Origin: Hanleya hanleyi
Lineage: Eukaryota; Mollusca; Polyplacophora; Lepidopleurida; Hanleyidae
Assembly (NCBI GenBank): GCA_036873755.1
Contig: JAVTVY010039385.1
Coordinates: forward strand, 62,001-126,000
Direction: 5' to 3'
Length of the DNA stretch: 64,000 nt
Below the pieces are notes generated by a model. The model made no database searches. It worked only from the letters and a program-made list of their open reading frames with translations, and was not told where the DNA came from. Numbering within the stretch: the first letter of the stretch is position 1; each line of letters begins with the position of its first letter. Position numbers and translations under genes: made by a program. This document shows positions 11,711 through 23,562 of this stretch, in pieces.

Positions 11711-12388
11711 AAGCCCCAGCCACACTGTCAAGAATTGGGTGGAGAATGCCGTCCAATGACCACGAATATTTTAATCTTGTCGATTCGTGTCAATTCGCCT
11801 CTAGAGGGCCTATTTGAAACTGTCGTACGAATCCCTTACGCATGCCGTAGGTTCCTTGTACGACAGCCATAAGCATTTAACAAGAATCATCAAGAATGAG
11901 TACGCATGCAGTACGATTCAATGAAGAACGCCCTACGCATCAGCACGACAGTCCGCGAACCCACTACACATGCTCGATAATCTGCTACGAATAAGTGCGT
12001 ATGCAGTACAATGTTAGAACGAATGTAGTATGATCGTACAAGAAGCGTAGAATGCGTCCAACAATCGTACAATGCGTATGGCATTCTTGCTGATTTGTGA
12101 CCGAAAGAACTACTACGACTACCCACGAATATACACGATAGGAGGAGAATACATGCGAGAACGCAGTAGGATGGTGCCAAGAATGCCATACGTATACCAT
12201 TTAATCGTACTTGGCCGGCGAATGTTTTGAACATTTCAAAACTTTCGTACTCCCTCCGGGAATAGGCAAGAACAGTCACGATCTGCGACGAACCCCGCAA
12301 GATGCCTGTACGAATTGCCAAGAATGCCCACGATTTTCCAGTTCGCGGTGATTCGCCTACCCAATTCTTGACAGTGTGACCGGGGCTT
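11711..12388. mobile_element. 678-bp MITE with AAGCCCC ends, copy in unit 1
   Basis: AAGCCCCAGCCACACTGTCA at 11711 is mirrored at 12388 (reverse complement AAGCCCCGGTCACACTGTCA), with the similarity running on through AGAATTGGGT. The interior is packed with short TACGAAT, GTACG and TACGCAT motifs on both strands. A 219-codon minus-strand open frame crossing it is judged accidental. No clear target duplication was found, so the family is unassigned. Confidence 0.75.
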
Positions 12389-13508
12389 TTGATGTATCTG
12401 ATATATTCATTTCCTAAGAAGATAATTATAATTAAATATCTGAAACTAAGATCCGCTACTTTGCTTCTCTTCCAAACAAGGGCTACCTCACAGGCACTGG
12501 TCACTGGCTGTTCCCATGTGATGAAGTCGAAATGGATGAAATCTTCCATAAAATAAACATGACCGAATACCGAGAAATACTCCGGAATATAAAAATCTGT
12601 ATTCCCGGTAACTGGAATAAATATTTTTGTTCAGAATATCTACTTTACAGATACTTTTTTATTTTGTGGAGTACAGAAAGCCACATATTCATATAAATAC
12701 GGTCGTTTGTCCATGTTTAACGGGTGTTGTCTGGAAGACGTTCCCGAGGCAGCGATGCTTGTCCTATCCATTCCCAATAGCTACTAATAAATATATTTGG
12801 CAAGAGTATCTATTTTTCAGAAAATTGTGAACTTTTTTTCTTTTTCCGGCATATAGAAACCCAGTTATTTATAAAAAACGAGCATCTGTCCGTCTTTAAC
12901 ACGCAAAACTTTCAGCGCATCTGGGGATTACCAGCAATTCATAACTTATATTTTGTTCTTAGTTCTCATTGGCGATTGCTTAACCCCTTCTATTCCGGCA
13001 AATTTAACAGTTTCAAGCTGGTATCAACACTGTCGTGAACATGAATAAACCGAATATATACTTACCATCGCCTACCTAGTTTCAAAGATAAGCTTTCGAA
13101 CAAGATATAATATGATATAAAATATTTATCTAAAAAGTCTTTAGTTTTGTATGCCAACGACAGACAATCATTGAACTATATTTCTATCGGTACCGATACG
13201 GTACAGAGAGGGTTAATGTATCTGGGAGGCATTACCCGTGGCAAGGAGTCTGGGGAGTATAGATAAGAGTCATCTGCTCATATGTCTTGTACTAAATAAA
13301 TAATGCAATCCTACATGTACTATACTATCTGTACCAGTCTAAAATTTTGGGTGGCCTTTCGAAGCCCACGAGTTATATTTTAAATTAGAATTGGGAATCT
13401 CACGAGATTGATATTGTTTGGACACACAGCTGCTTGTGATATATGGTTTTAACTTGAGTTAGGGCTCCTTCTACTCGTGTTACTCATGGCACAATGTTCT
13501 CATTGCAG

Positions 13509-13570
13509 ACGAGGCTGATTTGCTAAAAGACCTGATCCAAGCGACGACGAATCTGAAAAAACGCTGCTAG
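13509..13570 (+). other. Candidate terminal exon (unit 1)
   Basis: TTCTCATTGCAG is a good splice acceptor. It is followed by an open stretch reading EADLLKDLIQATTNLKKRC and a TAG stop. I do not recognise the peptide, and no upstream exon could be tied to it. An identical copy lies at 28311-28372. Confidence 0.25.
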
Positions 13571-14049
13571 ACCTGAACATGAAACTCTCCAGCACCGACG
13601 AGTTTTATATCAACCTTTTTATTGAAAACATTTATTGAAATCCATGTCGACTTAAGTTTATTTTCTGTTCGAAATAAATGGTTTCGACAATTTGAGTATT
13701 TATTTGCAATACATGTATCGAATACAAGACACTTCCCCGCCAAACCATTTCCCCCGACATTTCCCCCCCAAAAAAGACATTTCCGCCCCAAAATTTTGAG
13801 TCCCTTCCCCCCCCAGTTTTGTCCTTTCTCCCCCTAAAAAATATGATATTCTATGGTACACATATGCATGCTCGACATTAGTGTCGAGTAGTTTGGCAGT
13901 GTTCTCAGGGGGAATACAAAAGAAGACACACACAGTTGTTGAATCCTAATATGCACCTTCAATTTATTGTATAACAAATATAATCATAAGGTATAGCACC
14001 ATGACACTAGCACTGATCAAGGAGACATTGTTAATACGTTAATACTGGT

Positions 14050-14832
14050 TCAAGTTGATCGGTGGGGACCAGTGGTGGGGGCGTTGATCTTAGCACATTG
14101 TCGTAGTAGCTGACTCAGGGTCACGTCTTCATCCCTGTAGGCTGCCCACAGCTCGAAGAGCTTGGCCTGTTTCGATCTTGTGGACAGCCGCTGACCAAGT
14201 TTCTTTTCACCAACAAGGAGGATCTGTAGGGGTTTATTTATTAAAATTAGTTTTCTTAGAGAATATGTCATTTACCTTAATAACATAGCTGAATCCTTGG
14301 TTGTTTATCAGTTTTGGTTTGCCTCTGATTGTTCCCTGTTCCAGTACTTGGTAGGCTACTTCTAGTCCTCACTATCGTCTGATACTGGTTGGTCATCCAT
14401 GGATCTAATAAAGGACAAGAAAGGAAAACGATGAATACAATCAGTTGATCAACATACAAAATTAATGAAAATTGAAACAACAAAAGGATCGATGAACCTT
14501 TTATTTAGTTTTGAATGAAGGAACTTACTCTTCCAAATAGGTGTCGGGGGATGAAAATGGTAATGATGTGTCAAAAGAGTCATCTTCCCGAGGTTCCTCA
14601 TCTGGGTCTCTATCTGGCTCCGATCCATGGCTGTGGGAACGACTGCAATCCTCACAGTTCCACTCCACTTCTTCTTCATCTCTGACCATTCGCCTATAGG
14701 TTGCCCTATCGATGCCAGTATTGCATGGTCGATGCTGTCATCTCTCACACGTGTCGCACTGAACTGCCTCCTGGCGTGGCCTGACATGCTTGTTACATCT
14801 AATACATGGGTAAACAGGGTCTGACATCATGA
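14050..14832 (-). pseudogene. Broken multi-exon fragment with PHD-type finger and FLYWCH-like half
   Basis: Reading on the minus strand, exon 14832-14529 encodes a PHD-like finger: CIRC, then CDTCER, then QHRPCNTG, then WNCEDC, and ends at a GTAAG donor. The tryptophan expected after CDTCER is replaced by TGA, so the frame is broken. A short segment (14404-14362) follows a TTATTAG acceptor and ends SDDSED-stop. Exon 14355-14276 encodes YQVLEQGTIRGKPKLINNQG, like the first half of a FLYWCH zinc finger; the Trp/Cys/His half is missing. A last exon (14223-14050) follows CCCCTACAG, encodes a helical, uncharacterised tail, and ends in TGA. PHD plus FLYWCH architecture is known from MULE-type transposase genes and their relatives (known); this one looks like a captured, non-functional remnant (inference). 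Confidence 0.5.
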
Positions 14833-14870
14833 AGCAATTAACAGGGGAATTGAAGTAACAATGAACTCCA

Positions 14871-15751
14871 TGATTGAAATTGTAGTTTAAGGGCCACTTC
14901 CCATTCGGATTTCGCGGCCCATCAACTCAATGTTTTATTTAAATTTCGCGGTACATTACTTTGTTTATTGAATATCTTTTCCAGTGCTAAATATATAAAT
15001 AAATAAATAAATAACAAATAACAATGAGAGATTAGTAGGAGATATAAATAGAAGTAAATAAGAATCGCTATATGTACAAGTTCGAAAGTCTCTTTCTGGT
15101 TTTTGGTTAAGTTATACTGGTAAATATGAGTTCACTGTAATCGCGTGTAGGATTCCTTTGTCTTGGTACCCCTTTGTACGCACAAAGCCGTCCAGAAAAA
15201 AATGGGAGAACCATGGGCGTCTTCATGATTTTTCGGATCGACTTCACTAACGACGCCCTTGGGAACAGGGTGGGTTCTTCCAGAAATTTGTGCCTGTAAC
15301 AATTGCTTGGAGTGTGTATTGGGGCACAGGACGGCAGGTCTACGTCCTATATTACGTGAAAGTCAAAGGATCATATTCTGTGTTAAGGCGTCAGTTCGGT
15401 GTCATCTATGGGGTAGCGTGTCGGTGTGGTTTAGGATGTGATGTTCTGGTTCTGGAGGTTTCTTGTTGTGCGGCGATGTTGGTATTCTTGTGATCGTCAT
15501 CCGTCTTCTGTTTTTAGTCTTGTCCAGTCCGTCTTTGGTCTTCGATGTGCCGTGAGGTGCTGTTTAATAATTTTTGTCGTCATCAGTGTTCTGTTTGATG
15601 TCTGTCTGTGGTCTTCAGTGTGCTGCGCTGTGCTGTGTTGATGCGCTAGTTCGGTAACATCTATGGGGTAGCGTGGTATAGGGTCGAGTATTCTGGTTCT
15701 GGACGTTCTTATGGACCGACGATGATGACCTTCATCGTGTTCATCTCCATT
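14871..15751 (-). mobile_element. 5'-truncated I-clade LINE, 3' UTR only (unit 1)
   Basis: Matches the 3' UTR of the full-length LINE at 18240-24985. It shares the TGATTGAAATTGTAGTTTAA terminus, the CGCGGCCCATCAACTCAATG block, the AAATAAATAAAT tract and the CCTTTGTCTTGGTACCCCTT segment. Similarity stops near 15751. No ORF2 sequence remains. Confidence 0.8.
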
Positions 15752-15980
15752 TCTGAAAGTATAAGATGAAACAGTGTGTAGTATTCATGTTTTGTGAGTG
15801 ACATCTGTGTGCGTGGTTGTTTCTTGGACGTGTGCTAATGATTTATGTCCTTGGTTGTTGAATTGGTAGCGGCCTTTAGGTTTTAGAGACGAATGTGGTT
15901 ACCGGCCCACACTGAACATGGTATCTCCGGTGCCCACATCGCCTATTTTATTGCGAAAGATAGATTTTTGGCCAATATTG

Positions 15981-17901
15981 GTTTAAATAGTTTATTTGAC
16001 GACAGGAGCGCAATAAGCCGAACTTACTAGTGCGTCTCCCAGTAAATGTACATAGTGACAAATGCATAATATAGACTTATACACATACGAAAGTCAAAGG
16101 GAATCAGATAAGATAAATGAATGAACAAAATACAGTTCAAAAGAAATAAAACTCAAATATTAAAGAGTCAGAGAGCCCGGGGTGTCCAAAAAAAAAGTAA
16201 TATCGAGTGATCACAAAAGAGTAATCGATGGTCACGAATAAATTGCCAGTTATTATGGCCATTTAATGATTGATTTGCGAAAAAGGGGATGCAATAGCAG
16301 GATTTAGAAACGTTTAGATTCAGTTACAAATTTACCTAGTGCCTTTTGTATTCGTATATTAGCGTGAATATCTTTATTGGGATCCCCAAATAATAAAATC
16401 GACGCTTTCGGGATCGCCTGGGAGATGTAAATATCTACAAGGTCGGCGAGAAGAAGTGTTCTTTGGGCATTGAATGAGGGACAATGGAAAATAAAATGGT
16501 CAACGGTCTCGTTAGAGTGTCCACAGTTACACCTGGAAGTATCTGATAAAAAGTTATCAAATAAGTGTCGCTTTAGGTTACTGCATCCGTTTCTCAGGCG
16601 ACATAGAAAAATATTTTCTTTTCTAGGGCACACATAGTACCACGGCGGCGGGATAAATATTTGTGTCATGTTCTGTAATTTTCGTTTAAAGACACATAGA
16701 TTGTTGGAATTAGATACAATTACAGGAAGTGTATTCCATTCGCGGACTGTTGCAGGGAAAAAGGAACCTCGAAATAATTCAGTACGGCACCTAAATGGGG
16801 TAATATGATTCGCGTTGCGAATATTGTAAGGATTGCGAACGTGACATGATTGGAAGATGCTCCTGCAATGTGCTAGGCGCCGTCCCGTTAACAATCTGAT
16901 AAAACATATTAAGTCTGTGAACTTGGCGTCTCCTAGAGAGCTTCTCAAATCCTGCTTCCGCATATAGGGGTTCAGAGCCGACGCTACGCGTTATTCCCGT
17001 TATCGTCCTTAGAGCGTCTTTCTGTATATTTTCTAATCTTGTTGCAGACGTTTGGTCCAAATTGTCCCAAACAATGTCCGCGTACTCCAGGCTCGGTCTT
17101 ATAAAGCTTTTATATATAATTTCCAGGCATTTGCGATTTAATGTATACTTAAGACCTTTGAATATGGAAAGTTTTTTTTGCGCTTTAATTATTATGTTTT
17201 CCACATGATCATGCCAACTGGCCCTGATGTTAAAAGTCACACCAAGATGTTTGTGATTAAGGGACGGTTTGATGGTCGAGTTTTCGAAAGATATGGGGAA
17301 GGAAGATGGCGTTTGTCTCAGAGATACTAAGAGGGATACCGTTTTGGTAGCATTAAAATCGACAAGCCATGTTCTAGCCCACGTGGAGATAAGGTGCAGA
17401 TCATGGTTAATAGAGGGGATTTGAGCGTAGAGATTATCAGAGATTATATATAAACAAGTATCATCGGCAAATAAGCGGATATTATTTAGAATATTACCAG
17501 ACAAATCGTTAATGAACAACAAGAACAACAGAGGACCTAGAACAGATCCTTGCGGGACACCCGCATGCAAACGAAGTACAGTTGATTCCTTGCCATTTAT
17601 TACAACCCGCTGGACACGTTCGTGTAAGTAGCTTTCAAACCACTGTAAAATTGGCGTAATTTACGGAGCAAACCACGATGCCAGACTCTGTCGAACGCTT
17701 TCGATATGTCAAAAAATAAAAGAATAATCTCTTTTTGATCATCGAGGGCTTTGGTTATATCAAAGTACAGTTCTAATAGTTGCGTCACGGTATAATGGGA
17801 AGGTAAGAATCCCGACTGACACGGTGTTATATCGTGTCCAATATAATTATACAAGTGCTTGAACACCTCTCTCTCCATAACCTTGCTTAGACAACTCTGT
17901 C
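15981..17901 (-). mobile_element. 5'-truncated non-LTR retrotransposon (unit 1)
   Basis: Flanked by a 10-bp target duplication, GCCAATATTG, at 15971-15980 and 17902-17911. The minus strand starts partway through the reverse-transcriptase domain and runs to the 3' end. It carries the same frameshift as the unit 2 copy plus a private 19-bp deletion near 17645, so it was already in place before the 8-kb duplication. Confidence 0.85.
16304..17901 (-). pseudogene. Jockey/CR1-type reverse transcriptase remnant (unit 1)
   Basis: From 17901 downward the frame reads SCLSKVMERE, then LLFFDISKAFDRVWH (RT motif A). A 19-bp deletion near 17645 breaks the frame. It resumes with [23 protein letters not shown] (catalytic ADD) and a thumb-like region. 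A second frameshift near 16860, shared with unit 2, is followed by the C-terminal region (NTLPVIV) and a CCHC-like C-x-C..H..C motif near CNCGHSNETVDHF. No RNase H and no endonuclease are present. The absence of RNase H separates it from the I-clade LINE next door. Exact clade is uncertain. Confidence 0.8.
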
Positions 17902-19144
17902 GCCAATATTGTCGCAGGGATGTTGATTGGTCTTGGCCTCCGATTTTTGAGACTAATGTGGCAACCGGCCCGCACGGAACATGGTATCTCCGGTGCCCAC
18001 ATTGCCTATTTTATTGCGAAAGATAGATTTTTGGCCAATATTGTCGCAGGGATGTTGATTGGTCTTGGCCTCCGATTTTTGAGACTAATGTGGCAACCGG
18101 CCCACACGGAACATAGTATCTCCGGTGCCCACATTGCCTATATTTTATTCCAAAAGAGAAATGGCCAATGCTGACATTGTTAGTTAGTGGTGTGCATGCA
18201 CGGGGGTAGTGTTATATACTGGAATACTGGAACTCCTATTGATTGATTGAAATTGTAGTTTAAGGGCCGCTTCCCATTCGGATTTCGCGGCCCATCAACT
18301 CAATGTTTTATTTGGATTTCGCGGTACATTTCTTTTTTTTTTTCTTTTAATATCTTTTCCAGCGCTAAATATATAAATAAATAAATAAATAAATAAATAA
18401 ATGAATAAATAATAAATAACAATGATAGATTAGCAGGAGATATAAATAGAAGTAAATGAAAGTCGCTATGTACAAGTTCGTAAGTCTCTTTCGGGTTTTT
18501 TGGGTTAAGCTATACTAGTAAATATGAGTTCACTGTAGGTCTAATCGCGTGGATGATTCCTTTGTCTTGGTACCCCTTTGTACGCACAAAGCCGCCCAGA
18601 AAAAACTGGGAGAACCATGGGCGTCTTCAGGATTTTTCGAATCGACTTCCGTAACGACGCCCTTGGGAACAGGGTCGGTTCTTCCAGAAATCTGTGCCTG
18701 TAACTATTGCTTGGAGTGTGTATTGGGGCACAGGACGGCAGGTCTACGTCCTATATTGTGTGAAAGTCAAAGGATGATATGTGTTGAGGCGTCATTTCGG
18801 TGTCATATATGGGGTAGCGTGTCTGTGTGGTTTAGGATTCGGTATTCTGGTTGCTCAGTTCGGTGGAGTAGCCTGTCCAGCGTGGTACAGGGTCGAGTAT
18901 CCTGGTCGTTCTTGTTGTCCGACGATGATGATCTTCATGCATGTTCATCTCCATTTGGTGTTGTTTTATAATATTTGTCGTCATCGGTGTTCTGTTTCAT
19001 GGCTGGTCTTACTCGTCTGTGGTCTTCAATGTGCTGTGCCTGTATTACAAAGAATAGAAGAGTTTGTGGTTTCTTGTTTTCTGGTGTTATTTTTTGCCAT
19101 CGACTGGCACTATCGTGATCTAAGTCACACATGATCAATAGCAA

Positions 19145-19580
19145 TAAATAATTAGGTACTAAATATTATAAATAAAAATATTTTTATAGTTAAAGCCGAT
19201 TGTGAATGTTTGATATAACCTCCAGTCTACTGCCCCTGCATGAAGACCGGACGGTTAACATTCGTTAACGAGGGTTGGAAATAAGGGAACACAATTTGGT
19301 CGGAGCTCGTTATTAGGAGCTTTTAATTTGATCAGTGAATTTGTCTATGTTATTGCTATGGCAATAATTAGGTACTAAATATTATAAATAAAAAAAAATT
19401 TATAGTTAAAGCCGACTGTGAATGTTTGATATAACCTCCAGTCTACTGCCCCTGCATGAAGACCGGTCGGTTAACATTCGTTAACGACGGTTGGAAATAA
19501 GGGAACACAATTTGGTCGGAGCTCGTTATTAGGAACTTTTGATTTGATCAGTGAATTTGTCTATGTTATTGCTATGGCAT
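19145..19580. repeat. 221-bp direct repeat inside the LINE 3' UTR
   Basis: TAATTAGGTACTAAATATTA and the following ~200 bp, including GACCGG.CGGTTAACATTCGT, occur at 19147 and again 221 bp later with a few substitutions. It lies just downstream of the ORF2 stop in LINE orientation. Confidence 0.85.
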
Positions 19581-19720
19581 TTTGATTGGTTAGTGTCCAA
19601 ATTTGATCAGTCATTTCTGATCACTGACCCTCATTTCCGCCCCTGTGAAATAGTTTTGACTCTAAGCGTGCTACATTTATTCAAATTTGGTCCTAGGTTT
19701 ATTGGTGTAACCATATGGTA

Positions 19721-22700
19721 TTAAATGGTAGAGTGATAGTCAGTAGATTTGATGTAAGCTAGTAAGGTGGAGTATACTTTGTTTATAAGAGGTGGTTTAG
19801 GATTTAATATAGAAGCCAACGACAGAGGGACATTTAAGTTTTTGAGTTCGTTTTCCAGTGTTCGGCGATAGAGGTCATGTTTTGGGCATTTGAGTATAAA
19901 ATGTTCTATCGTTTCTTCTTCGTTGTTGCATGAAGTGCATAGTGGTGATGTGTTTTTTATTAGCTTAGATAAGTGAGATTTTAGTCCTGTTTTACCAAGT
20001 CTTAATCTTGTGATGATGCGGTCGTCACGTTTGCTGTCTAGCTGGAATCCGCAACTCTGTCTTTTCCCCTTATCTAGAATACTATGTAGCCATCTACCTC
20101 GGTTTTCTTCGTTCCATTCTTTTTCCCATTTACTATCTATTCTGGTTCTAATGATGGAATTCAGTTCTTTGGTTCCTAGTCCTATATGCACGTCAGGTGC
20201 AGTTTTGGTGAGGCTGTCTTTGGCTGTCCTATCGGCTGCTTCATTTCCTCTAACGTCCACGTGGGCGGGAATCCAAGCTAAAATGGCGTCAATGTCATTG
20301 TCTCGTATTTGTGTGCATAAAATTTCTATTTCGTGTATGAGGTCAGGTCTGCTGTCGGATTTGGAGTTCTTTATAGATACCAGTCCGCTTAAGGAATCAC
20401 TAAGAATAACAGTGGAAACCGGTCGGTTCTGGAGAACCCATTCGAGGGCCTTGATTATGGCGACTAATTCAGTGGTGTATACGGACATATTGTCTGGTAG
20501 TTTGAAACCTTCGTGAATGTCAAGTTCTGGTATAACGAATGCAGAACCTGTATTGTGACTTGTGTTTTTGGAGCCGTCTGTATATATTTTCAAGCGATTT
20601 TTCCAATGTGTGTCAATATATTCGAGGGCAGTGACTCTTATATGCTCTGGGTTGTCCTGTTTGGTGATGTAGCTATGTATATTCGTGTCCACGTGTGGTG
20701 TGATTAGTTGCCATGGTGGTCTATTGACCTTGTCAGTGTCAGAGATACAAGAGATTGGAATGTCGTGTTCTTCGAATAATCGTTCTATCGTGTAACCGAG
20801 TGGTGCAGAGTCTTTTTCCCATTTTGATTTTAGGAATTCGTATTCGGTTTTTAGGCCAAAAATTTTGTGGCATGGGTGGTTTTCGCCCTTGGCTATTGTT
20901 TTCCCTGCATATTTCATTGACAGTTCTTCTCGTCTTAAATGTAAGGGTTTTTCATTAGTTTCTATTTGTAGACTACATAGAGGAGTTCCTTTGAACGCCC
21001 CGGTGGCTATTTTTAAGGCCGAATACTGAATGCTGTCTATTCTTTTCAAATGGGTCTTGCATGCTGATTGATACGCGATTGAACCATAGTCTATTTTGGA
21101 TCTGATGAGTGTTTGATATAATTTGATTAAGCTAAGTTTATTGGCCCCCCAGTTGGTACCCGATACGCACCTCATAAGGTTCAGGTCTTTGTTACACCGA
21201 ATAATTAATTGGTCAATGTGTTCTTTCCAAGTGAGTTTTCGGTCGAATATCATACCTAGGTATTTGACACTATTCTTAAACTCGATTTTCTGTCCTCCTA
21301 GTGATAGCGTGATGTCTGTGTTCTGTTTATTTGAGAATAGCACACCGGTAGTTTTGACAGCTGAGAATTTGAATCCCCATTTATCGGCCCAATCGCTGAC
21401 TGTATTCAGTACCTTTTGCATTATACTTGTTAATTTTTTTATCGAGCCAGCAGATTTCCACATGGCAGCATCGTCAGCAAAGAGTGATTGTTCAATTTCA
21501 GGATGTTTTGTGTCAATTTCGTTGGCCAGGCCATTAATCAGGATGTTAAAAAGAGTGGGGCTTATGACGCTGCCCTGTGGGGTGCCGTTATCTAGCTGGT
21601 GGTCCATGGAAATGGTGTTACCAATACGGACTTTGAAGTTTCGGTCATGAAGAAAATTTTTTATCCAGTGTTGTATTCTTCCCTTAATTCCCAGGTTGTT
21701 TAATTGGGTGATAATCCCGTCCTGCCATACAAGGTCAAACGCCTTTTCAATATCCAAGAAAATTCCTAATGTATATTGGTTTTTGGCATTACCCTTTTTG
21801 ATGGAGTGTTGGAGTCTGGCTATGTGGTCTAAAGTACTTCTCTTTTTTCGAAAACCGCTTTGTGTTTTGTTTAACAGGTTGTTGCTTTCCAGGTGATATT
21901 CAAGTCTGTTTTTGACCATCGTTTCCATAATTTTGCATAAATTTGACGTGAGTGAGATCGGCCTATATGACTTACTGTCTGATGGGTCTTTACCAGGTTT
22001 TGGTATTGGGATAACAATAGATGATTTCCATTTGGTCGGGAGTTGTTTAGTCTTCCAGCTCACATTAATTAGTTTTAGAATTAGTTCCTGAGTGTTGTTT
22101 GGTAGGTGTTTTAGGATTGTATACCCTAGTTTGTCTTCGCCGGGTGAACTTTCTTTTTTAGAGTGTAAAGCTTTTCTGTATTCATTGATAGTAAAGTCTC
22201 CGTTAAGGTAGTTTTCTATATAATCATTTGTGTCATTTTCCAGGATCGTTTCTTGTTTGATTTTTCTGAATTCTGGTTTAAGGTTGCTATTGCTACTGTT
22301 TGATGCGAATGATTCAGCAAGATATTCTGCCTTTTCGAGATTAGTTCTCTTTGTTTTGTTTAGTACGGGTATTGTGTTAGTTGCTTTCCCTTGAATGCTT
22401 TTTATTTTATTCCATACTTTCTTTGAGTTAGTTTTCGTATCTATAGTGTTGCAGAAATCTTCCCAGCATCTTGATTTGGCTTCTTTGACGCTTTTTTCTG
22501 CTATTGTTTTCAGTTCCTTATATATTTCATGATCACTCTGGAGCCGGCTTTTTTTGAATTTTCTGAGTGCTTTTTTCTTTGCTGCGATGTTCTTTCCACA
22601 CTCTTGGTTCCACCAAGGCACTGGATTTTTGTTGGGTCGCTTATTCGTAACTGGAATATGTTTTTGTGCTATGTTTAGAAGTTTGCTGGTTATATTTTCA

Positions 22701-23539
22701 TTGAAAGTCTCTATATCATTACTAACTATATCGTCATGTATTAGACTTTGGCAATCGTTTTGGAAGCTTTTCCAGTCTGCCTTGGAGTATTGGAAGCGTG
22801 GGAGAGGGTCTGTCTGTTCAAAATCTGGTTTCATGCTAAATTTAGTCAGGATTGGAAAATGGTCGCTGTCTAGTGTATCTGGTAGGACTGCCCATTCTGA
22901 TTTAACTGCTAGTTCGGGAGAGACTATTGTTAGGTCAATTGCAGTGAGTTTACCGGTTCGCATATCTATTCTAGTCCCTTCTCCTGAATTCAGGAATACT
23001 AGGTTATTATCATCTAACCATTTTTCTACTGATTTACCCCTATCATCTGACGTGGTGCAGGTTTCGTCCCAGATTGGATTATGGCTATTGTAATCGCCGC
23101 AGATTATAATTGGTGAGTCATATTTTTGGGTGATTTTGTTAAGTGCTTTTTGTGATATTGTTTTTAGAGCGCCAGGGGAGTACAGGTTCACTATATTTAT
23201 AGGTATATTATTTTGGAACACCCGTATAGCTTGCCATTCGAGGTCTTCATTTTCTGGGCTCTTGTCTAATTCTAGCTGTATGAGTTCTTCCTTAATTAGT
23301 GTGAGGTTGCCTCCCTTTGGGCCGTTTAGTCTGTCTTGTCTATATGGCGTATATCCTTTTATTACAAATTTATTTTTTCCTGGTTTAAGAAATGTTTCTT
23401 GTATACATATGATGTCAGGGTTTATTTCATTCACTAAGATTTTAAGATTGTCTCCGTGCTTTGCAATGCCATTCGCATTCCATTGTAGTACGGTGAGTTG
23501 TTTATTGAAAGTTGGGTTGTTATGTGTTGCGCGGTGGGT
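19721..23539 (-). CDS. LINE ORF2: APE endonuclease, reverse transcriptase, RNase H
   Basis: The open frame starts after a TAG at 23540-23542 and runs 1272 codons. There is no ATG near the start: LQWNANGI, the conserved beginning of the APE endonuclease, precedes the first usable GTG (23434), so initiation is probably by reinitiation after ORF1, whose stop is ~20 nt upstream. Counting from that GTG: endonuclease motifs CIQETF (~10), GDYNSHNP (~112) and SDHFPI (~190); RT motifs FLDIEKAFD (~560), GTPQGSVISP (~615) and FADD (~652); RNase H from IYTDGS (~950) with E in TTELVAI, D in ILSDS and HVDVRGNEAAD; then a C-terminal CTSC..H..C finger (~1160). It nicks target DNA and reverse-transcribes the LINE RNA. 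No frameshift or stop is visible. Confidence 0.93.
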   Translation of the reverse strand, partial: THRATHNNPTFNKQLTVLQWNANGIAKHGDNLKILVNEINPDIICIQETFLKPGKNKFVIKGYTPYRQDRLNGPKGGNLTLIKEELIQLELDKSPENEDLEWQAIRVFQNNIPINIVNLYSPGALKTISQKALNKITQKYDSPIIICGDYNSHNPIWDETCTTSDDRGKSVEKWLDDNNLVFLNSGEGTRIDMRTGKLTAIDLTIVSPELAVKSEWAVLPDTLDSDHFPILTKFSMKPDFEQTDPLPRFQYSKADWKSFQNDCQSLIHDDIVSNDIETFNENITSKLLNIAQKHIPVTNKRPNKNPVPWWNQECGKNIAAKKKALRKFKKSRLQSDHEIYKELKTIAEKSVKEAKSRCWEDFCNTIDTKTNSKKVWNKIKSIQGKATNTIPVLNKTKRTNLEKAEYLAESFASNSSNSNLKPEFRKIKQETILENDTNDYIENYLNGDFTINEYRKALHSKKESSPGEDKLGYTILKHLPNNTQELILKLINVSWKTKQLPTKWKSSIVIPIPKPGKDPSDSKSYRPISLTSNLCKIMETMVKNRLEYHLESNNLLNKTQSGFRKKRSTLDHIARLQHSIKKGNAKNQYTLGIFLDIEKAFDLVWQDGIITQLNNLGIKGRIQHWIKNFLHDRNFKVRIGNTISMDHQLDNGTPQGSVISPTLFNILINGLANEIDTKHPEIEQSLFADDAAMWKSAGSIKKLTSIMQKVLNTVSDWADKWGFKFSAVKTTGVLFSNKQNTDITLSLGGQKIEFKNSVKYLGMIFDRKLTWKEHIDQLIIRCNKDLNLMRCVSGTNWGANKLSLIKLYQTLIRSKIDYGSIAYQSACKTHLKRIDSIQYSALKIATGAFKGTPLCSLQIETNEKPLHLRREELSMKYAGKTIAKGENHPCHKIFGLKTEYEFLKSKWEKDSAPLGYTIERLFEEHDIPISCISDTDKVNRPPWQLITPHVDTNIHSYITKQDNPEHIRVTALEYIDTHWKNRLKIYTDGSKNTSHNTGSAFVIPELDIHEGFKLPDNMSVYTTELVAIIKALEWVLQNRPVSTVILSDSLSGLVSIKNSKSDSRPDLIHEIEILCTQIRDNDIDAILAWIPAHVDVRGNEAADRTAKDSLTKTAPDVHIGLGTKELNSIIRTRIDSKWEKEWNEENRGRWLHSILDKGKRQSCGFQLDSKRDDRIITRLRLGKTGLKSHLSKLIKNTSPLCTSCNNEEETIEHFILKCPKHDLYRRTLENELKNLNVPLSLASILNPKPPLINKVYSTLLAYIKSTDYHSTI

Positions 23540-23562
23540 CTAACCTATTGTCCCTGGTGTTG

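Larger units (their letters stand above)
15868..18172. repeat. ~132-bp tandem repeat split by a LINE (unit 1)
   Basis: CAACCGGCCC..GGTATCTCCGGTGCCCACAT recurs at about 15900, 17960 and 18092. The last two copies are 132 bp apart. The first is separated from them by the truncated LINE 15981-17901, which inserted inside a unit. Confidence 0.8.

Noticed and set aside
11890..12549. 219-codon minus-strand open frame (and its copy at 26692-27351)
   Set aside because: It runs through the interior and right end of a MITE into flanking DNA. Composition reflects TACG-type repeats and there is no domain.
14449..14787. 112-codon minus-strand open frame
   Set aside because: It is the wrong frame of the PHD-like exon. 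The frame with the Cys/His pattern is the meaningful one.
20010..23543. Plus-strand open frames up to 179 codons
   Set aside because: Antisense shadows of the LINE ORF2. The minus strand carries the motifs.
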